A DNA stretch of 64,000 bases, taken from NCBI GenBank assembly GCA_036924285.1, contig JAYKYS010000017.1, positions 1,159,501 through 1,223,500 of the forward strand, in the 5' to 3' direction. Each line of letters starts with the position of its first letter. The first letter of the stretch is position 1. Of this stretch, positions 11,451-21,239 are shown one piece after another. Both the position numbers and the translations under genes were made by a program. This stretch comes from Asterella californica. Lineage: Eukaryota; Streptophyta; Marchantiopsida; Marchantiales; Aytoniaceae. The notes under the pieces are model-generated. The model saw nothing but the letters and a program-made list of their open reading frames with translations. It did no database searches and had not been told where the DNA came from.

Positions 11451-11630
11451 AGGTGAGAGTTTCATGGGAAGGGCGGAACTTTCTAGATGTGATACGATCG
11501 TGAAGACTGTGATACGTCTAGGTAGGAAGGCGTTGAATTCTAGCTGTGGTTGTTTATTCAAGAGATAGGCTTCAGGTTGTAAGGTGGCACTATAAACACT
11601 CACACAGGTCTGTTGGGTCCTCTTATATGC

Positions 11631-11736
11631 TTCAAGAATGATGAACTAAGTCATCATTCTTGAAACATATGATGACTTAGTTTTGAAGTCTAAGTCATCA
11701 TATGTTTCAAGAATAGGAAACATATGATGACTTAGA
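11631..11736. repeat. Overlapping inverted repeats inside family A LTR
   Basis: TTCAAGAATGATGA (11631-11644) pairs with 11651-11664. A second, 25-bp perfect arm at 11656-11680 pairs with 11690-11714, and its GAAACATATGATGACTTAG core recurs directly from 11718. The partner LTR (about 19263-19360) and the LTR at 32464-33774 lack this structure, so it arose after insertion, by local inverted duplication. Confidence 0.8.
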
Positions 11737-11856
11737 CTTCAAAACTTCTCTTACATGTAAATGAGGTCCTATTGAACACACATACGAACTTTCAGCCTGA
11801 GATCAAATCTGAGCACTGAGATGTGGACAAAAACGTTATGAGTAAAGAAATTATGA

Positions 11857-11912
11857 CAATTCTCTATTCTAGGTCAAAGTAGCTAGCTACTTTGACCTAG
11901 AATAGAGAATTG
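11857..11912. repeat. Perfect 56-bp palindrome inside family A LTR
   Basis: 28-bp arms meet without a spacer at 11884/11885 (core GTAGCTAGCTAC; outer ends CAATTCTC and GAGAATTG). The right half is the ancestral LTR sequence (compare 19510-19536, TTTGACCTAGAACAGAGAA); the left half replaces an unrelated ancestral stretch seen in the other LTR copies. This is the product expected from strand-switch copying during replication or repair. Confidence 0.85.
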
Positions 11913-12963
11913 GTTCGATAGCTTTCAAGGATTCTTACAGGATTTGGAGTCTACAGCACGCTAAACATCCCTGTGAAATTTGCCATGCTGACTGTACACA
12001 GTTGTCCAGATCTCGAGCTCTGAAGTTGCTGCTCTAGATTGAAAGCTTTTCAGACCCCCTCTTCTCTCACTCACTCAAATGACATGAAACTGTTTGGACA
12101 GTCATAGCCCTGCTGACAGTGAAAGAAACCACCAAGGTTTGAAGCAAATATCTCAATTCTGCTGCAATTGACACGAAAAATCCAAAAATCACCATTGTGA
12201 TGCAATTCCGTCCCAATCCGAACTTCAAATTAACGTAACTCCTTCTTTATTGCTCCAAATCGATTGAAACTTTCACTAATAGTGACTGGCACGACGAGGT
12301 CTGTCTTCCTTTGTTCTCAGATTTTTGAATGTCTCTACCAAAAGCTCGAACTCTCCTTAAGATCCCTACTTCCAAGTTTAGAGTTTCACAAAGGACAAAG
12401 ATGGACCAATGGGAGTTCATAACTTCATTCCCCTGTCCTTTTGTGCCCCAATCCACATGGTAAATTAATTTCACACATAGGTTACCACGTCAAGCCTCTA
12501 AAGTGCCAGCGTAAACTTTAAACTACATATGAAGACATGTAAAATGACACGTAACCCTGAAAGATAACTTAAACCAGCTAGAAAGCATGCATGGGCAATA
12601 TGTAAGTACAACCCATGAGCTTAAACTCTATCAAAATGGTAAACCTAAGTTATGAACTTTGAACAACATAGATAAGAATGGAATCTTGCACAAGCTTATG
12701 AATACTTGAATAAGATAAATAACATAGTATCAACCTACCAAGACTCAAAATATATAACATAACAATGTTAACATCATATGAAAAACTGTCAAACAAATGC
12801 ATAAAGGACTAGAAGTAATATTGAGCTAACTTCAAGGACTACTAAACTCAAGTGTCGGAGTAGAAGTGTAACATGTAGTCGCCAAGATGTGATCAGCGCG
12901 ATGAGACTAACTCTTGACAGAGAGGTGAATTATTTACTATGTGAAATGATTCACATCACGACA

Positions 12964-12977
12964 TCCACCTCCTCTAA
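12964..12977 (-). other. Family A polypurine tract
   Basis: The minus strand reads TTTAGAGGAGGTGGA directly before the 3' LTR start TGTCGTG. The + oriented family A end at 32450-32463 has GGAAGGGGTGGA at the same place, supporting this as the plus-strand primer. Confidence 0.65.
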
Positions 12978-13002
12978 ACCTGCACATCTTCTGACATGTG
13001 CC

Positions 13003-14225
13003 AACCTCTTCATTCTTCTATCTGTTCTTCATCATCATCACTCTCCTCAGCCTCAGCCTCTTCAGTAGCCGGGACGTCTCCGTCTCTTATTATCCTCTAC
13101 TCTGACTCCAGAAAGTTGAATAACTCTACTAATCCTCTACGCCTTTGGAATAGTTTCACACATTTGCCAGCCACATATAACTTCAAAGGAGTATCATCTA
13201 GCTCCAGTAAACTATAAGTGGCATTTTCATAAACATCTAGCACAACATAAGACCCGAACCATCTTCGAGAAAACTTACGAAGTGTAGAATGCTGATTCTC
13301 CAACAGCTGTCATACACCAGAACCCAATCACCAACACGCATTGACTTTGGTCGTAGTCGGTGAGTCTTGTCAAAACGTTCCTTATTTCTGACTCAAGCCA
13401 CCTTCAGCTTCTCTTGCGCTTCAGCAAGATCTTCCTCCCTCCGCTCTAACTGCCTGGTTCGTAAAGCAATGAGTGAAGTACCATCTTTATCATCTTCCCA
13501 CGGTAGCGTAACTCACGTAAGAAAGTCTTCCTCAGTTGGCATGATTGGTTTCTATCCCAACATAAGCTCAGCCGGCCTATAGCCAGTCGTGGTACAATGT
13601 GTCGTTCTATCAGTCCATAAAGTAAATGGAAGTAGTCTCGGTCATTTTCTAGGCCTACCATCACATGCTTTCACTAAAGCGTGAACAATAGAAGGATGTC
13701 CTCGTTCACTCTTACCAATGTCCTATGGATTCATGGCAGTAGTAAGCCGAAGCTTTACTCCATAACGAGCAAAGAACTCCTTCGCTTCTGTGTCTCTCAA
13801 CTCGTCCTTATCTGCTCGTAATCTCTCAACAGATCCATAACGACAGATGATGTCTTCAAGCACGAACTTACATATGTTCTCCGTAGTCTTCGTTTGTAGT
13901 GCTCGTCCCTCCACATAGTTGGAGAGATCTTCTCGAGCCAACACCAAGTAGCGCATCCCTCATAACCCCGGCGACATCATCACAAGATCAAGGATCCATA
14001 GATGAGTATAAGCCCATCCTTGTAACAGACCTTAGAGTAGAACTGACAATGCAGACACAACTCAACAAAATTCACCACGTCTTGATACAAATCCTTCCAC
14101 CAGTATCTCTCCTTCATCTTCGTGTAAGTAGCCCAAACTCCACGGTGTCTAGCCCACAAGGTGTCATGAAACTCCTTAAGTAGATTCAGCTTTGTGGGTT
14201 GATCATCGACCACTCTAGCAATCAT
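13003..14225 (-). pseudogene. Family A integrase
   Basis: From 14225 down: an H2C2 zinc-binding region (LLKEFHDTLWARHRG with two His; LCLHC with two Cys), a core with candidate acidic residues in LVLAREDL and RLRADKDELRD, then Glu in GKSERGHPSI near 13700. A linker follows, then an SH3-like segment RKFSRRWFGSYVVLDVYEN and KLYVAGKCVKLF at 13150-13303. A strongly acidic tail (PATEEAEAEESDDDEEQIEE) ends at a stop near 13003. Several stops and frame changes separate the parts. The layout and wording resemble integrases of a Ty3/gypsy lineage I know chiefly from basidiomycete fungi. Confidence 0.8.
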
Positions 14226-14249
14226 TCCATATCTTCTTTTCGGACGTTT

Positions 14250-14924
14250 TTACAGATAATCTTCACGTAGAAGATAACTATACGCTTTTCGTCTGATCTC
14301 TTTGAACTCTCCATCATCCCATCCTTCCCGTCTGCATAATAAACTCAGATAGAATCCAATATCGTGAAACTTTTCCGTGTAGAACTCCTTGTTGAACGGC
14401 AGTGGTTCCAAGTCTGAAGTCTGTTGACCAACTTGGCACCAAACGTCTCTCTTCTCTTCATTCTTGACCTCTGCAAACATCTCATCTGTATAATGAAATT
14501 TGTATGCAATTGGATTATCCTTCCCTGCTATATGCTTTAGCTCATGGTTTAGACTCCGGATATAAGCAATCAACCGTAACATTGCTATGTCTGGTGTATT
14601 GCAGTTTGCTATCATACCCAGCAAAGATAAACAATATGTTTCTAAAATCACACGAGCTCCAATCAAGAACTCTTGATCTATCTTCATAGCAGTAACTGTT
14701 CTCCACAACTCACGCTTCACTTGAGGATAGTTACGTTGTCTATCTGTTAAGATTCGAGCTCCAAACCTAGAAATAAACCGTACACCATCTGCATCTGTCT
14801 GACCAACTATCCATCCAATCGTCTTTGGACTCGTGTCAATAGTAAGTATCATAGGTCTCCCACTCTCGTAGTTAAGTCTCCTTAATACAAGTGGAGACTT
14901 CAGAATCTCTTTCAACTGCTCCAT
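14250..14924 (-). pseudogene. Family A RNase H and connection to integrase
   Basis: A 225-codon open stretch. MILTIDTSPKTIGW supplies the first catalytic Asp of a retroelement RNase H, QVKRELWRTVTAMK the Glu and LETYCLSLLGM the region of the second Asp, which here is replaced (ETD expected, ETY seen). HELKHIAGKDNPIA is the usual final motif. The rest (CRREGWDDGEFKEIRRKA) is the linker before the integrase. The missing Asp suggests an inactive enzyme even before the flanking stops. Confidence 0.8.
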
Positions 14925-14989
14925 CGTCTCGCGATGTTCTTGTCGTCAAGTAAATCTCTTTCTTTTTCTCAAAAGTGCATATAGAGGCT

Positions 14990-15786
14990 CGGTAATGTGT
15001 GCATAATGAGAAACACTCACACGAAAGAACACACAAGCTCTTAAGAATCGTCAAACCTCAGTGATGTTGATACAGTCTGCTATCCCTTGCTATATCATCT
15101 ACCTTCTCTGGGTTCGGACGCCTCCAAAAAATACCACACAAATGATCCATCACCACAATCTCTGACATTCTAAAGCGAGATTTGGTACCTAACAGAGTGA
15201 AGTGTACCTCCTTCAAACGCGTCAGAATCTTTTCTGCATCTCGAATGTGGTCTGCAACGAACTTTCTGCAACCATCAGAAGTCACAACTTCGTTCTTGTC
15301 CTCCACCGGACATCTTTTCATGGGAATATCATCCAGAAATGGGATAGTGACCTCAGGTACAAACTCTCATAACACCTTATACATCGCGTTTTGCATATGG
15401 ACTACTGAGTTTGTCGCGTCATGAGGAAGAGTACACATCCACATCAACCTCAAAGGTGTACGCATAGTAGTCAAGTCTCTACTCTCCAAAGCAAGCTGAA
15501 ACTGATCATAACTTGAAAACAGATCTCCAATCGAATAGATTGATCTTTCAGCAAATGCCTCAACCACTTCATCAACCACATGTCCTATCCCAACATATCA
15601 AATCGTGATGTTGTTGATAGGCTGTAAGTCTTGGATGAAGCGTAAAGCTCTTGTCTTCTTAGATAATATGAACCATCGGCTAGAGTATGGAGCCATAGAT
15701 GGTTCAAGAATACTCGTTTGTATCCTCTCCTTCAACAACTCAGTAACCTTTGGTAGCAAGGCACAAGGGATTGGAATCGGCTTCAA
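14990..15786 (-). pseudogene. Family A reverse transcriptase
   Basis: From 15786: IPIPCALLPKVTELLKERI, then YSSRWFILSKKTRALRFIQD and LQPINNITI (fingers), then VDEVVEAFAERSIYSIGDLF, FSSYDQFQLALESRDLTTM and MCTLPHDATNSVVHMQNAMY (palm). The catalytic YxDD box appears as FLDD at 15328-15339, after a stop that interrupts MYKVL-EFVPEVTI. IRDAEKILTRLKEVHFTLL follows. SRWF, SRDLTT and FLDD/FIDD are features of the basidiomycete-type Ty3 lineage rather than of the usual plant chromoviruses or Tat/Athila elements. Confidence 0.85.
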
Positions 15787-16510
15787 GTCCTAAGGTACGT
15801 GAGGAACAGTGAAGATAACCATCAGAGCTATCACACTAGGATCCACACAACCAATCTCTTCAGTTGAGAAAGAAAATGCCTTACCATGACTAACTATCAT
15901 CTTCTCGAAAGCACTTTTTTCTACTTTAGTCAAGAAGCCACCCCCTCTTATCTGGAGTTGCTCGAGTGTCTCTTGAGTAAACTGGTGTCTTATCTATGTA
16001 GGATTTCTAAGCACAGGCTCAATGACCGCTAACTCCATCTGTTGTCATGAATCAACAAATAATTGGGTCGTAATTGATTTCACCTTCCTCGCTATTGTTT
16101 TGTATTTTGTGTGCACCTCTGCTTCTTGACGAGAGCCACACCAGCAAATTGCATCCTTCCATCTGCTCTTTAGTGGATGAGGACAAGATTGTAAGCACGA
16201 GATAACCTCCTCATAGACGTTATGAGAGTGGATGAGGATCACCACCCTTTCTCCCATCTGCTCCATCAACCTATCTACATCATCCAACCAACGAACAAAA
16301 GGCTGTACACCTACAAACTTCTCGTAAACATCAGAAATCATCTCGTCTTTCTTCAGAACTCATATACAGTGCAGATCTACAACATACTTCTCCATCTGCC
16401 TTCTACTCTTCTCAGTCAGATCCTCTACTCGCATGAACTCACTCCAATCGTCAGAACTGAAAGTCATCAAACTAGATTTCCAACTATGTACAATATAGCT
16501 ACTCTCTGAA
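15787..16510 (-). pseudogene. Family A spacer between protease and RT
   Basis: A decayed pol segment holding one open stretch at 16045-16341 (MISDVYEKFVGVQPFVRWLD at its start). No enzyme motif is recognised. In elements with this kind of RT a poorly conserved spacer of this length precedes the fingers domain. Confidence 0.5.
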
Positions 16511-16865
16511 TCTTGAGCAATCCTTCACCAGCCTCTTGTGACCCCTCAAGCTGCTCAAGCGAGACCATAGTAGCAATAGATCCATCACTCTTGCTATCTC
16601 GTCCTACAAGAGTGGTTTTTGAAAACCCTTACTCCTACAGATAAGAGAATCTCACAAAGTCTGTCGATTTCGTTCGTGATTCATACGTATGGTTAGAAAC
16701 TGCATAGAACGCATATCATCTGGACTACGGATCCTAGCATAATGACATCCGTCATTCATCACCTTGATCTCTATTCGAATTGCAGTGATATAAAGCTGAC
16801 CAAGTATCATAAGATATGAAGAAGAAGACTACACGAAGAAGTGCTGATCTATATCCACATCACTT
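16511..16865 (-). pseudogene. Family A protease C-terminal part
   Basis: Minus-strand reading gives CNTSDVDIDQHFFV, a stop, then SSYLMILGQLYITAIRIEIK and SPDDMRSMQF. ILGQ-(P/L)-(Y/W)-(I/L) is the conserved C-terminal motif of retroviral-type aspartic proteases. The catalytic half belongs just upstream but lies in the opposite orientation at 16866-17234. Confidence 0.7.
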
Positions 16866-17234
16866 GTATTGCAAAGAGGGAGTTCCACGAACTGATCATC
16901 GACATCATCAAGCACAAGAGACATGTGATATCCGAACAAGTAGAAAGTCAAATGATAGATGTGGTAGGAGCTTCTGTGAATGATGCAGAATTCAAGAAGG
17001 TGCATTTTCAGGAGTTCGTCCCACGACTGCTGCACGAGTTCGTCTTGGAAGTCTATCTGAACCTGTTGATGCTTTAGTTGATCACGGATCTGAGATCAAC
17101 ATCATGTCACGAGAGGTGTACGAGAGAGGTCAGTGGTCTATCAAATTGAACCATGGTTGGGTTATGTGCTACAAACAACTAGAAGGGTGAGTTATATGAC
17201 GCTTGTCTTAACGTGAAGGTGAAGATCACCTCTC
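16866..17234 (+). pseudogene. Inverted block: family A protease catalytic half
   Basis: Although the element is on the minus strand, this ~369-bp block reads on the plus strand: IAKREFHELIIDIIKHKRHV, then VDALVDHGSEINIMSREVYE with the D-H-G-S catalytic box at 17077-17088, then QWSIKLNHGW and ELYDACLNVKVKI. Minus-strand sequence on the right (TADIETSTNLKSILEQMIMD, IEFSLRE) and on the left (SDVDIDQHFFV) would join smoothly if the block were turned round. It is therefore an in-place inversion, with breakpoints within about 10 bp of the limits given. Confidence 0.8.
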
Positions 17235-17239
17235 GAAGA

Positions 17240-19046
17240 GAAAACTCGATTCACGCATCCATTATCATCTGCTCCAAGATGCTCTTGAGATTAGTAGAAG
17301 TTTCAATATCAGCAGTCAACTTGTAGGTTGGTCTCTTCTCCTTCTCTTGGACAATAAACCGCCTTCTAGCAGTCGTTGACTCTTGCTAGGACCTCTGCAC
17401 GTCCTCCATCAGACCTGGTGTAGGTGGAGGAGTTTGAGTAGTAGAAGGGATGTCCTCTGGAGAAGCTGCTCTCCTCCTTGTGACTCTCCGTCTATCCCCA
17501 GTTCCTCAAGAACTCCAATATCAAGTTCATAGGCTTCTCGCCGTCTTTTTTCCTCCACAGAAGCATCTTGTTAATGAACGTGTCTATCCGCATCTAAGAA
17601 TGCTTTGATAGAAGTAGCGTCCACAAGATCTCCTTACCTTGTGATCTTACGAATAGACTAGGCTCCTCTCTTCAATATCTCATAAGGAACTGGAGCAATA
17701 CTTTTCTCAGCAGTCCTATTTAGCAACGTAGGCATAGAAAAGACTTTGATATGCCCAGCATATACATCAGAATTTACCAACGGTGCCATTAATGTAGTTG
17801 CCGTTGCAGCCGCAATCTGAGATAGACTCCTCATGCCTCCTCGTCCAAAATGCGTGCTCAACAACTCTCCAGTAGAAGAAAGGTGTAGTCTATCGTTCTG
17901 GTCGCGAACCATACCATCTCGCAAAGCAGATGTGAGCTCTTGACTGTCTCCTCAAAAATGATCAAGACTGTCACACCATATACATCTATGAACAAGAGCA
18001 CCTCCTGAACGTGCAGTAGCAGGCGTCGGTGGCTGCCCTCTCTGCAAGCCGGCTAGCTCCACTTTCAACTCATGCATCTACCGGATAAGGTCTTCGATCT
18101 AATGCTGACAATGATTCTCCGTAGGTCTTTAAACATGTGCTCTTTGTGCAGGAACTGACACAATTGACATCAAAAGAACTGCAATCGAGACAACAAGTCT
18201 GGGAGCAGGAGCCGGAGGCTGCAATACTTGAAGAACAGCATGAGGTTGAGGAGCCACTTCTGCAAGCAAACGTCCCCTTACAGCCACTCTTCCTCGTCTC
18301 TATCTCGTTAGTACAGCCGCATCATCCTCGACTCTTCTCCAGTCAGTGGTAACATCTCCTTCAGCCGATCGATCAACATAAAACATAACAGAATCTGCCG
18401 TAGCATCATCGGTAGCTTGTAGAAAAAGATATGTTCTTTTGACATCTAAGGTTATTCGCTCAAAGTTGTCGGTATCTTCGATCAAACTCTCTCAACAATT
18501 CATTCATGCTCATCATACAACCAGGTTGTTGCTCAACCCAGTCTAGAAACGTTCTCCTGATAACTCTCTCTGAATCCTCTTCAAGAAACTCCTCTCGAAG
18601 AGATCGCTCAAAACTCATCCAGATACCAAGATTTCTTCTCTACACATCCCTAACTTGATCTCACAATTCACGAATCACAGCTAACTTGAAACTGGCTATA
18701 ATCTCAGCATCAGTAAATCTAATCAGTTTCATCTCTCCTCTATACTCACATGATATCTAGAAATATCTCTACCCTCAAACCTTCCACATCTATTCACAAT
18801 CGCTTGTAAAGCCTTGGTGGATTTTAACTCACCCTCTCCAACGATCGGATGTTGTTGGACCAGGGCCGCAAGCGTCTTCAAGATCTCAGTTGTATCCAGA
18901 CCAGATGCAGATGTCGATGTAGAAGACGTAGGTGCAACTGAAGGTGCAGTAGTAGATATTGATGCTCCAGCCGTAGAGGTAGTAGCAGCACTTCCGCTAT
19001 TGCGATCTATCTCTTTTTGTATAAGAATCTCAACCTCCGCGATCAA
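17240..19046 (-). pseudogene. Family A gag
   Basis: The N-part (18729-19046) begins IAEVEILIQKEIDRNSGS after no clear ATG, has a Ser/Thr/Ala-rich stretch and then LKSTKALQAIVNRCGRFEGR, a gag-like helix region. 18300-18485 (DNFERITLDVKRTYLFLQAT) continues it. A decayed zinc knuckle is at about 17940-17990: CIWC, H at the expected spacing, a stop inside, and Ser for the last Cys. DGMVRDQNDRLHLSSTGELL and FGRGGMR follow. Many frame breaks. Confidence 0.65.
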
Positions 19047-19084
19047 TCACCCCAAGAGCTCTCAGTGGAAGCACAAGATGTCGA

Positions 19085-20624
19085 GGTGAGAGTTTCCCGA
19101 GAATGGCAGAACCTTCTAGTTGTGATACGATCATGGAGACTGTGATACGTCTACCTAGGAAAGCGTTGGGTTTCTAGCTGTGGTTGTTTACTCAAAAGAT
19201 AGGCTTCAGGTTGTAAGGTGGCACTATAAACACTCACACAGGTCTGTTGGCTCCGCTTATATGTTCTGAAAATGAAAATAAGGACTGACTAGTAGTAATT
19301 AGGTCAAATAGTGGACTTTATCACTCAAGAATAAGAAATATATGATGGCTTAGACTTCAAAACTTCTCATACATGTAAATGAGGCCCTACTAAACACACA
19401 TACGAACTTTCAGCCTGAGATCAAATCTGAGCACTGAGATGTGGACAAAAACATTATGAGTAAGAAAATTATGACAATTTTTGATACCCAGATAACTATT
19501 TTGACCTAGAACAGAGAATTGGTTCGATAACTTTCGAGGATTCTTACAAGATTTGGAGCCTACAGCATGCTGAACATCTCTGTGAAATTTGCCTTGCTGA
19601 TTGTACAGTTCTCCAGATCTCGAGCTCTGAAGTTGCTGCTCTAGATTGAGAGCTTTTCAGACCCTCTCTAATTCAACGGTCGCCTTGGATTACTCACTCA
19701 CTCAATGACATGAAACTTTTTGGACAGTCGTAGCCCTGCTGACAGTGAATGAAATCACGAAGGTTTGAAGCAATTATCTCAATTCTGCTGCAATTGACAC
19801 CAAAAACCCAAAAATCATCAGTTGTGATGCAATTCTGTCCCAACATCACAACTCCGCCCCAATCCGAACTTCAAATTGACATAACTCCTTATTTATTACT
19901 CAGAATCAATCGAAACTTTCACTGATAGTGACTGGCACGACAAGCTCTATCTTCCTGTCTTCTCAGATTTTTGAATGTATATATCAAAAGCTCAAACTCC
20001 CCTTAAGTCCCCTACTTCCAAATTTAGAGTTTCACAAAGGACAAAAATAGATCAATGGGAGTTCATAGCTTCATTCCCCTGTCCTTTTATGTCTCAATCC
20101 ACGTGGTAATTTAATTTCACACATAAGTTACCATGTCAAGTCTCTAAAGTGCCAGCGTAAACTTTAAACTATCTACGAAAACATGTAAAATGATATGTAA
20201 CCCTGAAAGATAACTTAAACCAGCTAGAAAGCATGCATTGGCGACATGTAAGTACAACCCATGAGCTTAAACTCTATCAACATGGTAAACCTAAGTTATG
20301 AACTTTGAACAACGTAGATAAAAATGGAATCACTTGCACAAGCGTACGAATGCTTGAACAAGATAAATAACATACTGTCAACCTACAAGGACAAAAAATA
20401 TATAACATAACAATGTTAACACCATATGAAAAAGTGTCAAACAAATGCGTAAAGGGCTAGAAGTAATATTGAGTTAACTTCAAGGACTAATAAACTCAAA
20501 TGTCGGAGTAGAAGTGTAACATGTAATCGTCAAGTAACGCGACAACAGTGATCAGCGCGATGAGACTAGCTCTTGACAGAGAGGTGAATTATTTACTATA
20601 TGAAATGATTCACATCACGACACC
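19085..20624 (-). repeat. Family A 5' LTR
   Basis: About 1540 bp, paired with 11451-12965. It carries the transcription start for the element on the minus strand. The sequence just inside the element (19065-19084) does not show a standard TGG-type tRNA primer site that I can recognise. Confidence 0.85.
19254..19263 (-). promoter_or_regulatory. Candidate TATA box of family A 5' LTR
   Basis: The minus strand reads CATATAAGCGG. The 3' LTR has CATATAAGAGG at the equivalent place (11621-11630). Conservation in both LTRs and a central LTR position fit a promoter; no expression evidence is available. Confidence 0.4.
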
Positions 20625-21163
20625 GTCACCAACACGTACGGACAAAGGCAAAGGTCTCATAAAATCCAAACTCCAACGATAATCTAACCTATAATCGATA
20701 AGGGGTGTAATTATGAAGTAGGAGCATTAAATGATGCTCATACTCGATCACAAACTACACATCATGCGACAAATTGCTACACATCGATGTGCATACCACG
20801 CCACCAATACTGTCTTTGGAGTAAGCTATGTGTATGCTTCTCCTCATGAGCATGTCGTACTAACTGTGCCCTCTGGGATGGATGTGACACTATCTGTACT
20901 CTCTCATTGTCTCACATTCTTAGTACATGTCGTCCTTCTCATCGAAATCTCTTCGCTCGTGGGAAGACACTATCTTGCTCCTTAGTACTTACTATGTCTA
21001 CCACCACGCCAGCACGTGTATACTCCATTTTTGTCACATCGTCATGGATATCTCGTTGATCTAGAACATCATCTCCACCCTCTGGTTCCGGGGACTCACA
21101 ATTTATTCTTTGACCTGAGAAAGATGCGACCTGACCTTCCATACTAGAGTTCATGACCAACAC
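20625..21163 (-). pseudogene. Family B integrase N-part, copy 1
   Basis: Minus-strand frames give WRGMH, CDRV-stop-ASFNAPT and LHPLSI, then PYVLVT at the junction with family A. This is the zinc-binding end of the integrase and the start of the core, the piece missing from 10429-11450. CGA-to-TGA and TGG-to-stop type changes break the frame. Confidence 0.65.
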
Positions 21164-21239
21164 ACAAAGAAAGACAGATGCGATGTCACCCTGTCACTAT
21201 CTCCTCATCAACCTCGTCATGTCGTCGAGCTCCATTCTG

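Larger units (their letters stand above)
11451..12965 (-). repeat. Family A 3' LTR
   Basis: About 1515 bp, nearly collinear with 19085-20624 (the 5' LTR). On the minus strand it starts GGATGTCGTGATGTGAATCA and ends in CTCTCACCT. It differs from its partner mainly by two foldback insertions, at 11631-11736 and 11857-11912. Confidence 0.85.
11451..20624 (-). mobile_element. Family A Ty3/gypsy retrotransposon, full-length, nested
   Basis: A 9.17-kb element on the minus strand with two LTRs of about 1.5 kb (11451-12965 and 19085-20624). Between them, in minus-strand order, are gag, protease, RT, RNase H and integrase. The flanks read ...CCATTGTCA before and GTCACCAAC after, and the uninterrupted B sequence would read CCATTGTCACCAAC, so GTCA is the likely 4-bp target duplication, with LTR ends AGGTGAGAG and CACGACACC. 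The insertion splits the family B integrase between VLVT and MVEHF. LTR copies differ by many substitutions and indels, so the insertion is not recent. Confidence 0.85.

Noticed and set aside
16841..17077. Independent plus-strand gene overlapping family A
   Set aside because: Its product continues into a retroviral-type protease box and fits the element's own missing segment; it is an inverted piece of pol.
13003..19046. Fungal contamination explaining family A
   Set aside because: Family A is inserted inside a family B element and a second family A end lies 12 kb away among family C pieces, so it belongs to this genome.
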